NCBI GenBank assembly: GCA_018136815.1
Contig: CM030936.1
Coordinates: 6,659,505-6,723,504, forward strand
Direction: 5' to 3'
DNA length: 64,000 bases
Source: Isochrysis galbana
Lineage: Eukaryota > Haptophyta > Isochrysidales > Isochrysidaceae
Position numbers and translations under genes: made by a program. Positions 1-11,581 of this stretch are shown in pieces. How positions within the stretch are numbered: the first letter of the stretch is position 1; the number at the start of each line of letters is the position of its first letter. The notes under the pieces were generated by a model. The model had not been told where the DNA came from, searched no databases, and worked only from the letters and a program-made list of their open reading frames with translations.

Positions 1-152
1 GCGTCAAGTAACTTTCGCGACAGTTGGACGTGAGGGGCCGCCCGCATAGCGTTTTTGTATGTTACTAACGTTGGTGTGTGATTACAGTGGGAGAAAAAAT
101 GACGTGTGGGGTGGATAGCTACCCTCATGATCCCCACGCACGATCTTCCGCG

Positions 153-362
153 ATTAAACGCTTTTCCATGTGTAGGTTGATGGTGATTGAACGCTTTTCC
201 ATGCGGTGGGGGTGATGGCGATTGAACGCGTTCCACGTGTAGGCTGATGGTGATTGAACGCTTTTCCATGCGGTGAGGGTGATGGCGATTGAACGCGTTC
301 CACGTGTAGGCTGATGGTGATTGAACGCTTTTCCATGCGGTGGGTGATGGTGATTGAGCGCT
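153..362. repeat. 67-bp minisatellite, about three copies
   Basis: A tandem array whose unit is about 67 bp, made of two related half-units built on ATTGAACGC(T/G)TT(T)CCA followed by GGTGATGG. Copies start near 175, 242 and 309, with a partial one before them. The copies differ by a few substitutions and the last is shortened. No gene is recognised between 363 and 1306. Confidence 0.9.
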
Positions 363-1306
363 TCTCGCCTGAGAGAGGGGGGCGCGAAGCCCCAATTGGC
401 CGTTGGCCTCCTACTTATAAAAGTAGTTCGACATCTGGATCCTGCTTATGTATGCTCGGTAACTGGTGCCGTTGCAAAGGCATTGCTTAAGCGACAAGCC
501 ACAAGCCACCTGTAAGACGCGCTCCGAATGCACCTTGTTTGCAGTGCTCACGCCTTAAACAACACACAATACCGGTACCGCTAGCACTTAGATTCGGGCA
601 TTTGTAGAAAGCACGTCGTCTATGCAAGACATGAACGTTGCTTTCTCCCGTTCCCGCACAACGATCGCGTCACGAACATTTACCAAGTCAGAACGTGATT
701 CCTATTGCCGCTTATGGGCGGGAGCATATGCGACCCGCCACGCCGACATCTGAGACGAACGCCGCTGGCCTAGAATGCCTAGCTGCCCATTGGACTGGCG
801 GCTGGAAGCAAGGACTGATGGAACTGCAAATTGCAACGTTGCACGAATTTGCACCACTTGGCGGCGTCGGCTCACAGCTTTGTTCTGCGGTGAATTGGGA
901 TAGCTGATAGCCTTGGCCCCATACCCCAACGACTACTCACAGTGAGCAAGTAGGGGCAATGCGAGCACCCTCGTGGTTCGAACTCGTATCGCAAGCGCCA
1001 CAGCTGAATCTCGGGCGCTACCCATCCCTGTGCGTGCATCTTGGACCTTGAGTGGGGTCCTGCCTGCCATGATTGTGCTCGACAAGCCCGGCTGGGCGTG
1101 TGACTACATCCAGCTGCATCGTGCCACTCTCACAAGAAGGAAGTCCGCTTAATCTTTACGTGGCTTTCCAAGCGTAAATTCTTGTCAGACTGTGAGCGGG
1201 TGCGTGGGCGCGAAGAGGAGAGCGTAAACAGGCCATGCAGCGATTGAGCCGTCACCACATTGACACCCAGGCCCAGCCCGTCTGCCAGGAGCGCTTCCGG
1301 GCCTGG

Positions 1307-2349
1307 TCACACGAGCGTGACCGAGGCAGCTGCCGGCGAAGTCGGGGCCGGCTTCTTCCGGGCAAGCTGGGCAATGACGACGGCGGCCATGACGAGTGCG
1401 ACCGCAACGAGAGCGACGCCGCCCCCTTCCCTCACCACACCTGCCCGCGGTCCAGCAGCGGCAACTGGCTCGTTGAAAGCATAAGAAGGCTGTCGCTCTG
1501 GCCGTTGCCACTCATGGGTTGCAGCACCGTACATATAGGCATAGTGATGCGGGGGGTACACGCCGTTGTGGCCCTTGTCATGGTACGGGTCGCCGTAGCC
1601 TTGCGTGTGATGGTACTGGCCCTCCGCGGAGAAGGGCTGTGCGTGAGCCCACTTCTGCTCCTCTGTACCGCTATCGGTGTGCCCGGCGTCGCCCTTTCCC
1701 TTCGCATTAGCGTTCGCATTCGCGTCCTCATCATCGCCCTTGAGCACGGTGTTGGCCAGCAAACCGGAGGAGGCGGCGCCGAGTGGCCCTGCCACGACGG
1801 CACCAACAACCGACGCACCGATCACCGCGTTGGTCTTGCCGCCCACGAGGTCAGCCGGGTGGGAGCCGACGCGCTGTATGCACTTTGACGTGTCTCCGAG
1901 GCATTCGACTGGCGAGAGCATTTGTCGCTCAACTACCTCCTCGCCAGCAGCACCCGCCTTCTTCTCAGCTTGGATGGCGGCATCACTACTAAACGGACCC
2001 TCAACCGCCTCGTCCTCCTCTGCAAGCTCGGGAGGCAGGCTGAGCTCGCCTGCGTCGCGCCACTTGCCGCCGCCGCCATTGTCACCGTAGTAGTAGAAGC
2101 GCCCACCGCTGCCGCCGTACTGGTAGCCAGAGGGCCGGCCGTACCCCTTTGCAGGGCCATAGCCGTAACCCTTGGCGGGGCCATAGCCGTAACCCTTGGC
2201 GGGGCCATAGCCATATTCCTTGGCGGGGCCGTAGCCATGGTACTGATCCTGTGGTACGCTAGCCTCGCCCTCGGAACCGCCGGAAACCACCTACCAAGGA
2301 CCGGGTGCGCATGCGCGACGGGCTCAGTGCTTACTCGGGAAGCTGGCAT
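1307..2349 (-). CDS. GYGPAK-repeat protein with two hydrophobic segments (two exons)
   Basis: Unknown function. The main exon is 2290-1307 and opens right after a TAG acceptor with no ATG of its own. A 5-codon first exon (MPASR, 2349-2335) joins it in phase 0 through a 44-nt GTAAGC...TAG intron. The joined protein has about 332 residues: four GYGPAK/EYGYGPAK repeats near the N-terminus (a 24-bp DNA period at 2141-2240), a Gly/Tyr-rich stretch, an acidic segment, a glycine-zipper hydrophobic stretch (VIGASVVGAVVAG), an Asn-Ala run, a His/Tyr-rich segment and a C-terminal helix (VALVAVALVMAAVVIAQLA) followed by KK. It looks like a membrane or wall-associated low-complexity protein. The very short intron is the weak point; an exon further upstream is possible. 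Confidence 0.55.
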
Positions 2350-2577
2350 GGTGTGTTGCGGGAGCTTCGCTGGAAGGATAGAAGGCAAGCGCCTAGAAGA
2401 AGACAAGGTGCAGCCTGCCCCTTAAACTTCGGTGACCGCCACCCGCGATATGGTGTGAGCACATAGGCAAGCAAACTTTGGACCGTTTCTTGAGAGCCAT
2501 AACCTCCACCTGCGAGCTTGTGCCCATTCCACCCCTATGCGCCCATCCCAAGCCCTCTCCAATCCCCTTCCCTCCTG

Positions 2578-3437
2578 CTAGAGCCCCTGCCTAAGCTCAT
2601 GTGCAGCCGTGTGGCCCACACATGGGAAAGCCTGGGCAAGGCCAGCGAGAGCCCATCCTCCTCCTTCCTGCAAATGAGTCAGGAAGCGATCAGGACACCC
2701 CCAAAGCCTGCCGGAAGCGAAACTCGCGTTGCAGCACCCACGATTGACCTTCGCCTTCCCTCCCTCTGTGTGTGTCCACTACACCCATAGTGTGAAGTCC
2801 CAGAAAGTGCGCAGGGATCGGAAAGAGTCGCAGAAAGTCGGGAAGAGCCCGCAACGCCCTCCCTTATCCACGAAGGCCGTCAAAGAGCCCAGGTGAAGCC
2901 CACCCAAGCAGCAAACGCACAAGCAAGGTGGGATGCTCAAATACTCCGAACGCCCGACAACCCCCCCCCCACACACACACAGTCGTACCCACCATCCCGC
3001 TTCCACATGCATCTTCTGCAAGAGCCCTATGACCTCTAGAACCCCCCACCCCCCCTCCCTCTCCCCCTTCCCCGGACAACTGCAAGAGTGCCCAAGACCC
3101 TGTGCAAAGCTCTGGAGTGGCCTAGACACACCCACCCACCCACCCACCCACCCACCCACCCAGCCAGCCATACACCCACACCCACACACGCACAGGGAGA
3201 GAGAGAGGGAGAGAGAAGGGGGAGATGGAGGGAGGGAGAGACCTGAGAGAGATGATGTTCGAGTCCCGCGAGCATCGGAGCTCCTGCCTCATCCAGCTTG
3301 GCCTCTGCCTGGGCGTGATCTCCGCCGAGCGCAAGCCCCGCCGCCATCAGCAGCTTCCCGTCACCGAATCGACGCGCCGTCGCCTCTTCCGCTGCCGCTG
3401 CGAGGGAGAGGAGAGAGAAGCAGACCCATGCCACCAT
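2578..3437 (-). CDS. Small secreted-type protein (at least two exons)
   Basis: Unknown function. Exon 1 (3437-3243) starts MVAWVCFSLLSLAAAAEEA, a clean signal peptide, then a short region rich in Ala, Glu and His, and ends at CAG|GTCTCT in phase 0. The last exon (2667-2578) follows a CATTTGCAG acceptor, is in phase 0 and encodes 29 residues ending LRQGL and a stop. A 27-nt exon at 3015-2989 (TTGCAG before, GTACGA after, phase 0) may lie between them. The intron is a (CCCA)n/CT-rich tract. A CT-rich tract also abuts the start on its upstream side. The exon set is inferred from splice signals only. Confidence 0.4.
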
Positions 3438-3740
3438 TGCCAAACGGACTCCCTCGCGCTCTCGCTCTCTCCCCGCTCCCTCCTTCCCCCCCCCTCTCTC
3501 ACTCTCTCCCGCCTCCCTCTCTCTCTCTCTTCCCCCCGCGCTCTCTCTTCTCTTTCTCTCTCTTCCCCGGTCTCTCCCCCTCTCCATCTCTCTCTCTCCC
3601 CCGATCTCTTTCTCTCTTTTCTCTTCTCCCTCCTCCCCTCCTCCCTCTTTTTTCTCCCCCATTCTCTCCATCATCTCGCTCCCTCTGTCTCCATCTCGCT
3701 TCCTCTTCTTCTTCTTCCTCTTATTTCTCCCTTTTTTTCA
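3123..3740. repeat. (CCCA)n and CT-rich low-complexity tracts
   Basis: 3123-3165 is a CCCA tetranucleotide run, 3196-3245 is GA-rich and 3455-3740 is nearly pure pyrimidine on the plus strand. Long apparent open frames here are Ser/Leu/Pro or Arg/Glu artefacts of the repeat. The tract flanks and invades the first exon and intron of the secreted-type gene at 2578-3437. Confidence 0.9.
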
Positions 3741-4017
3741 CACTGGGTGCCGCCCCCTCCCCGCTCCCTTTGCCCAAACAACAAGCAATACAGGTGGTTT
3801 TTTCTCCCTTGTACTTTACTCCTAGACTTCACCAGAACATTTACAATAAAACTTCGCAATCATGCGGCAACATCTTCATGAACGAATTCCACTTGTTTGA
3901 CTCTGACCTCTGAGCGAGGGTTTTGTAGTATACGTGTCAGATCTACTCCGAGTGAAGGGAGGGGACGAACGTACCGATGTCACCGTCGTCGTTGTGTGAG
4001 CGCGCTAGCTCAATGAT

Positions 4018-4612
4018 TAGGGCCAGGGCAATACTTGTAGCGAAATTCGCCCAAACTTGTCGGCCAAACTTGCAGGATTCTTGTTACGGACTGCCCAAAC
4101 TTGTAACATTCTTGTACTCACGACTCACGTGCGCACGCGCGAAAGTGCTTCGCAACACGTCTTCCTTTATAAGCGCTAAAATATAACTTGTATTTTGAGA
4201 CGCTCGTTCGTACACTCGTCCATATCCATGTGCTGTCGTGCTGTCCTACCACCTAGCTAGGACTAGGATGCTAGGAGTCTCATCGCGCACCTAACTAGCT
4301 AATGTTATATGTGGTGTTCATACTACTTGCTTCAAGTACTACTTCTTCTTCTTAGTTCAAAACATTCACGCATATCACATCACACAAACAAGCATCGCAC
4401 ACACACTCATGCTGCCTTCTTGCGCCGGCTATTGTTGTTGTGCCTCAACATCAGGGCGGCCTGTACCTGATCCGCGAGAGACGACGAACGATCGGGACCA
4501 AACATTGTGGTAAGCAAAGAAAACACACGCTCACATGCAGCTGAATTGGGCGTCATGCTGAACGCAATCCTCGCTGCAAGCGCCCATGTTGGGAATTTTG
4601 AATTGTTAGATT
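4018..4612 (-). mobile_element. hAT transposon remnant, 3' end with C-terminal transposase fragment
   Basis: The left end begins TAGGGCCAGGGCAATACTTG, close to the terminal repeat of the complete hAT at 17183. It is followed by repeated (A)AACTTGT and TTCTTGT motifs, like hAT subterminal repeats. On the minus strand 4612-4407 encodes the hAT dimerisation domain, including SAACERVFSLL and SLADQVQAALMLR, ending at a stop. Homology stops near 4612, so the rest of the transposase and the other terminal repeat are missing. A short hairpin (CTCGTTTCC...GGAAACGAG) lies just beyond, at about 4625-4650. Confidence 0.75.
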
Positions 4613-5096
4613 GTCGGAGCGATGCTCGTTTCCTCTTCGGAAACGAGAAACGAGCCGCGGAGGCGCACCGGCAGCTAGCGCGGCGCACGGCTCACCCGGG
4701 GAGCCCGGGACGGGCTCATCGGGGGAACGGGGAGGGCAAACGACGGGCATGTGAAATGGACGGGGAAGTGGCACGGAACGCAAATCGGAGGGACGGAGGA
4801 CGTAGGCAGTGATGGGACATCAGGCTGATATGAGGTCCTGATGTCATGATATCAGGTCCTTTAGACCTGACAAAGGGGTATCAGGTGGGGGCAAAAACAA
4901 AGCTGACAAGGCCAATAACAAAACCATGAAAAAAAAACTTTTGGCGCGAGGACGCGAGGACGAGGTGGCGCGGGAAGCCTCTCCATCACCCCCCTCTTCC
5001 CGCTAATGTCTGTACTTTTACATATACGTAATTTTGCCCATTTTATTCACTGCACATGAGGCGTTCCTTCGTCTCTCTCTCTCTCTCTCTCTGGCG

Positions 5097-5582
5097 ATGG
5101 CCAGTGACGACATGGCGCTGGCTCTTGCCCCAGCCACCGCCCGAGCAGCCTCAGCTTGGGGGACTGAGGAGGTGGACACACTCGAGGGCAGCGCCCTCGA
5201 GTGGTCCACAATTGAGGAGGCAGCCGGCCGCGCGAAGGTCGTGCGCGCCAAGTGCTGCCTCTTCTGCGGGCATTCGTATGTCGGTGGGCCGCACAACATC
5301 CGGCAGCATCTCGACGAGAAGCTGCCGTGTAGGAATGTGCGCGCGTGCAAGCCACGCGCGCAGTTCAAGGAAAGACACTCGCAGGTTGTCAAGGAGCTGC
5401 GGGCGCGGGCAAGGGAGGCTGAGAAGCGGGCCAAGGAGAAGGAGGAGCGCGAGCAAAAGCGCGAACAAGGCCGCGCACTCGCAGTCGTGAGCGAGAGCGG
5501 CACATCTCTCGCCCTCTCCCAGGGTGTGGTGCACGCGAGCGTGTGGAGGAGCGCGCCAAGCCACCAGCTAAGGGTGTTGTAG
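5097..5582 (+). CDS. BED-type zinc-finger protein or exon, hAT-like N-terminus
   Basis: 161 codons from an ATG just after a (CT)n tract. The middle holds CCLFCG followed by HNIRQH, the C-x2-C...H-x4-H spacing of BED fingers, which form the DNA-binding N-terminus of hAT transposases. A basic, Glu/Arg-rich helix (KRAKEKEEREQKREQ) follows. No transposase core is found downstream on this strand, so this is either the first exon of a broken hAT or a free-standing BED protein. It is not the missing part of the fragment at 4407-4612, which lies on the other strand. Confidence 0.55.
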   Translation: MASDDMALALAPATARAASAWGTEEVDTLEGSALEWSTIEEAAGRAKVVRAKCCLFCGHSYVGGPHNIRQHLDEKLPCRNVRACKPRAQFKERHSQVVKELRARAREAEKRAKEKEEREQKREQGRALAVVSESGTSLALSQGVVHASVWRSAPSHQLRVL

Positions 5583-5785
5583 GAAGGAGCTCACCTGACC
5601 CCGGCATGGAGCAACGTCCGATGGCCGCCACACCTTCGGGAGGCTCGGAAGGCCTCTGGCGGCGACGGCCGCCACCGTGAATCTCGTTTCTCACTCAAAC
5701 GAAAAAAATAAAACGCCCGTGAGTAGCTGCCGCCCCCCCCTAGTCCGCCACAGTGACAGCAGAGTAACCTGCACCTTGAGCTTCC

Positions 5786-6118
5786 TCAGCTGTGAGCTGT
5801 GAGAGCATTGGCTCCGCCATGGGAGACTTGTGTTCCCTCGAGATCAAGCACGAGGAGCGAGGGCGCCGCGGAGCGCAGGAGTCCGTGTGGCAGCCCGTCG
5901 GGTGCGCAGTCGAGCCACGAGTCCCTGAGCCGAAGCGAGGTGAGGGCCGCGGCGGTTTTATCCAGGAGCGAGCCGAGGGCTTGGTGGTTGATCTTGACGC
6001 CTGCGAGGTGGAGCGACTGGACCGCGGTTGGGCGCCACGCTTGGAGGGCTCGCGAGTCGACGTTGCCGAGTCGGAGCTCGCGGACGGATGGAGGCAGGGT
6101 TTTGAGGAAGTTGATCAT
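5786..6118 (-). CDS. Leucine-rich repeat protein fragment
   Basis: From ATG at 6118 the frame encodes about 110 residues with three to four LRR-like units: VRELRLGNVD, VQSLHLAGVKI, LTSLRLRDSW and LLVLDLEGTQV, each about 26-28 residues apart. The frame stays open upstream across two 33-bp repeats at about 6148-6200 (LRGVHA twice) without a clear start. It is shorter than functional LRR proteins, so it is a terminal exon or a gene remnant. Leu spacing is good; function cannot be inferred. Confidence 0.45.
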   Translation of the reverse strand: MINFLKTLPPSVRELRLGNVDSRALQAWRPTAVQSLHLAGVKINHQALGSLLDKTAAALTSLRLRDSWLDCAPDGLPHGLLRSAAPSLLVLDLEGTQVSHGGANALTAHS

Positions 6119-6921
6119 GTCCGCGCCGCCACCTTGCACAGTAGCAGCGTGAACGCCGCGCAAGTGACGGTCATCGTCAGCGTGAACGCCGCGCAGGCAA
6201 CGACTACCGTGAGGTCGGTGTCGTGTGTGCGCACCGCCCAATGGGACGGAGAGGCCCCAAGATCCACATCGGCATCCACCAGGTGTGGCCGCAGCAGGGC
6301 CGCTGCCGTTCGTGCCCAGCCCCGGGCACCCCGATGCCCAGCTACGAGGAGGGCAAACGCAGGTGCTGCGACGGCATGGTCAAGTGTGTGGAGGGGAGGA
6401 GGAAGTGTAAAAGGTATGCGTGCAGATGAGAGGGTTGTAATTGGCGTTTTTTTTGGGAGTAGGGCAGTAGGGCAGTGGCCTCCTGGCAACCAAGTTGTTC
6501 CGTCATACCGTCATATGACACTTGCCATGGAACTGAGTATGATATCATACATCTAATATCATATGATACTCACTCCAAACATCTACACTTATAAACCCGC
6601 CATTATGATAAAAATCTGCTTACACAGCAGCACAGCAGCACCCCTGGAGCGTCTCCACATGGCGCCGCCCCCACTCCACGGCGGTGTGACACTCGTCATC
6701 GCCGTCGTCGCCGCCGCCATCGTTGCTGCACATCAGGTTGGCGGCCATTGGGGGGGGGGGGGCTCGGAGCTGGGAGCGCCGGTATTTCCCGCGCCTGAAC
6801 TTGTACTAGTAAAACAAGTTGAATTGTAGGCTCTAGTCTTGTCATATGACACTCAGTATCAGGTCTAGGGCAACTAATACTGAGATATCATATATGATAT
6901 CATATATGACAGAACAACTTG

Positions 6922-7045
6922 GCCTGGCAAGCCATCAGGCATGCCAGGAGGATGGGTGGTTCCTCCCCCATGGCAGGGGAGGAGTGGAGAGAGGGGGGGG
7001 CTCGTGCCCCCCCATGGGTCAACCAAGTATAAACTTAGTTGAGAA
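6922..7045 (+). repeat. Retroposon 3'-end fragment (second copy at 56757-56879)
   Basis: About 124 bp nearly identical to the 3' end of the element at 56130-56879, from CTGGCAAGCCATCAGG to TATAAACTTAGTTG. The two copies stop being alike at the same 3' base, so this marks the family's 3' terminus and the copy here is 5'-truncated. It is preceded by ATATGATATCATATATGA repeats. Confidence 0.8.
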
Positions 7046-7480
7046 TTATAACGTTAAATGCCGAACGAAAGAGAAGAGCGAAGCCTAACGAGTGTCGATT
7101 CGCGAATGCGACATAGCTTCGCCCACGTGGGGTTGAGCTTGGGACCCGGATGAGTCGGGCTGCCCACACGGGTTGTGAGAGTAGACCTTCCCTACTCATT
7201 TTTAGGGTTGTGAGCTCTAGTTTGCGGATGTTATTCAGCGCTTGTTTCCAGAACACCGGGAGTTTGCTTTAGCTTGAGCCTGTTATTCCGTCGGTCAGCT
7301 TGCTCGTGGGGATCGTCGATAGGACCGCTGCTTTTCCCAGGTTTGAGCGACAGAACCAAGCGTCAAGCACTTGTTTCCATTGCGCTTGACGTGCGTCTAG
7401 GTAGTTTGATACCCATTTGGAAGGTAGTGCCTTAACATGGTTGTCCCAATCTAGAAGGCCCAACGCCAATAGGGGCTGAC
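7046..7480 (-). pseudogene. LINE open reading frame fragment, post-reverse-transcriptase region
   Basis: The minus strand carries one frame broken by a single TAA near 7266. Upstream of it is GLLDWDNHVKALPSKWVSNY...WKQVLDAWF; downstream is VFWKQALNNIRKL...MSREGLLSQPVWAARLI. This layout (a GGLGLLD-type box, then a Trp-rich segment and SREG...QPVW) is typical of the region just after the RT domain of L1/Tx1-type LINEs. It is the only piece of an RT-bearing LINE ORF in the window and may come from an autonomous relative of the RT-less LINEs at 33846-35752 and 47072-49929. Confidence 0.7.
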
Positions 7481-8149
7481 AAGAGTTGCCGGCAACTTTT
7501 GGGGCTCGTCAGCCGGGGTCGAGCGTGTCTTTTCGGCAGCCGGCAAGATGCATAGCGATCTTCAGAAGTCGGCCAAGGACTCGACACTCGAAAATTCGCT
7601 TTTCGCCTCATTCAATACCGATTAGTGCTAGTGCTGTGTGCTGTGTGCTGTGTGCTGTGTCGCGTTGTGCTATGCGCTGCGTTGTGCGTAGCACCGTAGC
7701 ACCACATAGCATGTGATGATATGTGAATGTGCTGCGTGTGTGCGTGAGTTCATTCAATAAGTATAAAGTATGTCGTGACAAGCTACTACGACTCTCCTAC
7801 TTATTTATGTCAAGGGTGGGCGCGCGCAGCGCGGCGCCGCTACCAGCGGCGAAGGCGCTCGGCGCCGCTCGGAGGCCGCGCCCCCGCGGCCGCGCACGCC
7901 ACAGGTAGTTAGCTAGCTAACTGCGTCTTTGCGCATCCCACTTGGTTGTTTGTTAACAGTTGCATCCCCACGGGTGCCCTTTAATGGTGGTTAACACACT
8001 GAACTGGTTAACTGGCCAATGGCTAATGTATTCCCTAGCCTTGTCCGCAGCAGAGGTGGAGGAATACCGCGAGGGGGCGGATTGGGCGCGGGGGAAGCCC
8101 CCAGACGCGCGCCGCCCGAGCGGAGGCGCAGAGGGGGCGGAGGGGGGCG

Positions 8150-9236
8150 ATGGACTCGGCGGCGGCGGCGCTCGAGCAGCACCTCGCGGGCGGCTCTGGA
8201 GCGCGGCGGGCGATGGGCAAGGCGTACGCGGTGGGGGACGCGCACCCGGTGGAGACGATACAGAAGGATGTGCGTCAGATACCACGCACTCTTTCCCAGA
8301 CCCCCTGCTCTCCATGCAGCCTCCCCCGCCCCCCTTCTCCCCGTCTCTCCCCGCCCTTGCTTCCTCCTCTCCCCAGTCCCTGGCTCTCTCTCCCTCCATC
8401 TCTTTTCTCCGTGTCCCTCACTTTCTGAGACACATGCTCGACTCACGTCTCTGCCTCCACCCACTCTGTGGGCTTCTCCTCGCGCCTGTCGCCCTGTGAC
8501 TTCTGCGCTGGCTCTGCCCAGCGGACTGTGGGCAGGGGGAAGTGAGAAGTGAGAAGGGGGAAGTGAGCCATGGACACCATGCAGACGCCTGTGGGGCCTA
8601 TCGGGAGGAGCCCTGCGTTATGCACCAAACCCCTCTATGCTGCGGGGACCAGCGCGCAGACAGATCTGCTCCCTGCCATGCCGCTTTGACGTGCCCCTGA
8701 CCAAGGTCTATCCTGCTGCGCCATTGCAGTGGCTCAGGAACCAACTTGAAAACAAGCACTATGTGATGGGAAATGTGTACGGAACTCACCTTCCGATGCG
8801 CCTCAAGATGGAGACGAACATTCTCTCACAGGTCTCCCGCCTTCCTGGCATCCGATCAAGCCACGTTGGTCTCAATACCATTCTAGGGCGTGATGAGACC
8901 ATCGATTTTGAGGACTACCTGGGACGTACGTCAGATTCTGCTCATTGCCGCTCTGCTAGCCACTGCATATGGCGCACCGTACTTATGCGCTGCGCCTAGC
9001 TTGTGCTAGAACTCACCATGTAATGCCTAAGCCTCCCCGCCTGACACCTCCCTCGTTGCACAGTGCCCGAGAACTCTGAGCAGGAGGTGGACACACGGGC
9101 TTTATTGGAGAGAAAGTATGGCATCACCCCACCAACGTCGCTTCTTGGGCCATCCGCGCTTGGCGGCATGCCGCACAAGCCATCCCACACAGAGATGCCC
9201 CGTGCTGGCATTGCTGTTGCCAAGGATTTGTGCTGA
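8150..9236 (+). CDS. UMP1: Proteasome maturation factor UMP1/POMP homologue (three exons)
   Basis: UMP1 is the short-lived chaperone that assembles the 20S proteasome. Exons are 8150-8269 (40 codons, donor GAT|GTGCGT), 8730-8925 (acceptor TTGCAG, donor GGAC|GTACGT) and 9064-9236 (acceptor TTGCACAG, stop TGA). Phases are 0 then 1, giving 162 residues against about 140-150 in the family. Family hallmarks are seen: HPVE near residue 32, LPMRLKMETN, then SRLPGIRSS and GRDETIDFEDYLG (compare RLP...DETI.FED in known UMP1), and a C-terminal ERKYGI. The last about 30 residues are an extension. Intron 1 is CT-rich. No part of the gene is a long single frame, so only splicing reveals it. Confidence 0.88.
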
Positions 9237-10633
9237 ACGTGGCCTTATGGGATTGGGCAACATGCGGGCATCCGCACATCTCATGTGATACATCGGCTTG
9301 CCAGCGGGCTCACGGCATGCGTGGCTTAAAGCTAAGATCGGGCTTGATATTTCATTGGATTTGAGGTTCCACGTCCAGATGCAGGGAGGCTTATGTGATT
9401 CGTTGGCTCGAGTCATACTGAGGACAAACGAGCCGCTCGCGTCTGCATGTTTGTCCGCGAAAGCTGAGCGATGAGTCGATTGCTTGGTGCTGCTACCACA
9501 TGTGCAACGGACGCCAACATTTCGGCGCCTGGCCACTAAATGCCTATTTTACTAGTCAGACGCCGTGTTCTTGGTTAGCTGCTGCTGTCGCTAACATACG
9601 GCTCCGGCCGACACGATTGATTTCGGTGGTCACTTGGTCGTACGCGCTTGCCTTCATACCCGGCGTTAACGTCACTCCCATAGTGTGCCCGGTGCTCGCC
9701 CAGTCCCATGAAGCAAAGTCTGAAAAGAATTATGCGTTGGCGCACGAGTATGCATAAAGTTGCAACAAACCTGCGCCGGATTCAAACATCTTGAATTTGA
9801 GGTAGTTTGCGCAAAGTGTGAATTTTGGCGGTCTGCCTGATGCCTTGACCTTTGTGCGCGGTCTTCCGTTTATGTTTGTCGCCTTGGCTTTATTCTTTAT
9901 TTAGGCTTTAGGCCGCTGCCCTTGCTTTTGCCCTTTTTTGCGCCTCGGGTATGAGAGCAGTCTACCCACCCTACGTGGAGAACTTGGAAAGGGTGGTGTT
10001 GCATTATGGCATTGTCAATGCGCCAGTGTTCAATGCATTGTTGACCGGCCACGGCGCGCGGGGCTAGAACGAGTGAGCTATTAGTGCGCTCCCACATGTT
10101 GGCATGGCGCTATGAGCATAGCAAACAGCCTCCTGAATGAAGGTGCCTTTGTCGGCCGCACCGCGCGCCGAGAAAAGAATTTTTCTTAGATTGATGATAT
10201 TCTCATGCTCAGCATGCCTCATGCCGCGATCACGGCGCTGTGACTGTGAATTGTGAATGCGCTGAGAAGCTTATAGAAGCAGCATAAAAAAACAGCTGCC
10301 TCATGCCTAGAGAATCAGGGCTACACACATATTGTATAATATTGTACTAGTTCAAGGTTTGCCCTTTTTGCCTATACTGCCAGCACATCCAACATCGTGC
10401 CCTCGTCTTCCTTCACTCCACCTCCTCCCCTTCCCCCCTTCAGCTTCCTTTTTCTTGTTCAAGGTTTTCCTGTCTCTACTCCAACATAGTCCTCATCTTC
10501 CTTCACTTCACCTCCACCCCTCCCCCCCTTCATTCCTTTTTCTTCGGTGCTTCCGTTTCCGGGGTCGTGCCCGGCCCTGGTGCTCTACCACCAGCAAGCC
10601 ACAAGGCCCTAGTTCGGAGCGTGGGTCCTAGGC
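9237..10633. other. No gene recognised; CT-rich tandem duplication at 10375-10550
   Basis: Short open frames here show no recognisable motif. Near 10375-10550 a pyrimidine-rich unit of roughly 100 bp, containing TTCAAGGTTT and CTTCCTTCACTCCACCTCC, is present twice in tandem with differences. Confidence 0.5.
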
Positions 10634-11049
10634 TTAGATGGGGTAAGAGTACTGTTATGAGCTCTCAGTAAGAGTAATAGCTTCAAACTGCCAAATCACT
10701 GATATTAGTTGTCGGTTGCTGGACTAATCTTAAAGGGACTGATCTACTACTATGACTCCTTTTACTACTACTATTAGAATCGTCGCCTCCCCCCCCTCCA
10801 TCAACATCGATACTTCAGCATACATATACATACGTAGTAGCCTCCGTCGGTCGGCTGCTTGGCTGCTACGCTCTATCGTCTATCCTCAATCCCTAACTAA
10901 GATGCGTTAGGTTCATCCAACTAGTAGTACTAATCTACGCTAACCAGTATTGTTGTTGGTTGGGACAACTCTCATGAGAGCTGATATTAGTGCTGATATA
11001 AGTGATAGCTCCATAACCTTGAGAGCTGATAAGCTGTTACCCCATCTAT
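10634..11049. mobile_element. Mutator-like MITE with 10-bp target duplication
   Basis: A 416-bp non-coding element. The left end reads TTAGATGGGGTAA and the right end, reverse-complemented, ATAGATGGGGTAA; weaker inverted similarity continues through AGCTCTCA for about 45 bp. The same ten bases, GGTCCTAGGC, flank it at 10624-10633 and 11050-11059. A 9-11 bp duplication is typical of Mutator-like elements. The interior is AT-rich with no frame. Non-autonomous. Confidence 0.8.
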
Positions 11050-11581
11050 GGTCCTAGGCAGGCCTTTTGTACGTCTATTTTGTTGCATGCCATGATCCGA
11101 GTGAGCGTGGACGTAATCTTAGAAATTCGATATATTCATCATAGAACCCCCGTAGCTAGGCGCATCCCAACATGCCCTTCAACCCACAACAGGTCGACAG
11201 TCGACATGCGCTGTTTTCCCTTTGTCATGCCGTTGTACACGACGCTACAACCAAGCGGCCCATCTTCTCGCAAGCCTCCGGTTTTTCTTTACGAGGCAAA
11301 CGGACAACAAGACGACGTGTAGATTACTATCCAGGAGCCGGAAGTGGGATGGGCTTCGTAGGGTTGACGATGATCACGAGCACGCGATTTGCAGTCGTGG
11401 ATATGTTCCTAGTTATTTGCGGCTCTAGTGGGAGAATTGAGTGCCGTCGATTGCCCTCACGCGTAGGCGTGGCGGCGCGCGCCTGCCATTCATATGCACG
11501 CGGATGGAGCAACTGTGGATGATGGCCCGACACGCGCAAGCGCCCACGCAGAGTGACATCCACTGGTAACGCTAAGAGAAC

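Noticed and set aside
153-362. CRISPR array
   Set aside because: The repeats are contiguous tandem units with no unique spacers, in a eukaryotic context.
940-1030. tRNA gene suggested by GGTTCGAACTC
   Set aside because: No acceptor pairing or A-box at the right distance.
1235-1888. Plus-strand frame of 217 codons opposite the GYGPAK gene
   Set aside because: Antisense shadow; the minus frame has the repeats, glycine zipper and membrane helix, the plus frame nothing.
4407-5582. One hAT gene formed by the BED exon and the dimerisation domain
   Set aside because: They lie on opposite strands and the C-terminal piece is bounded by its own end at 4018.
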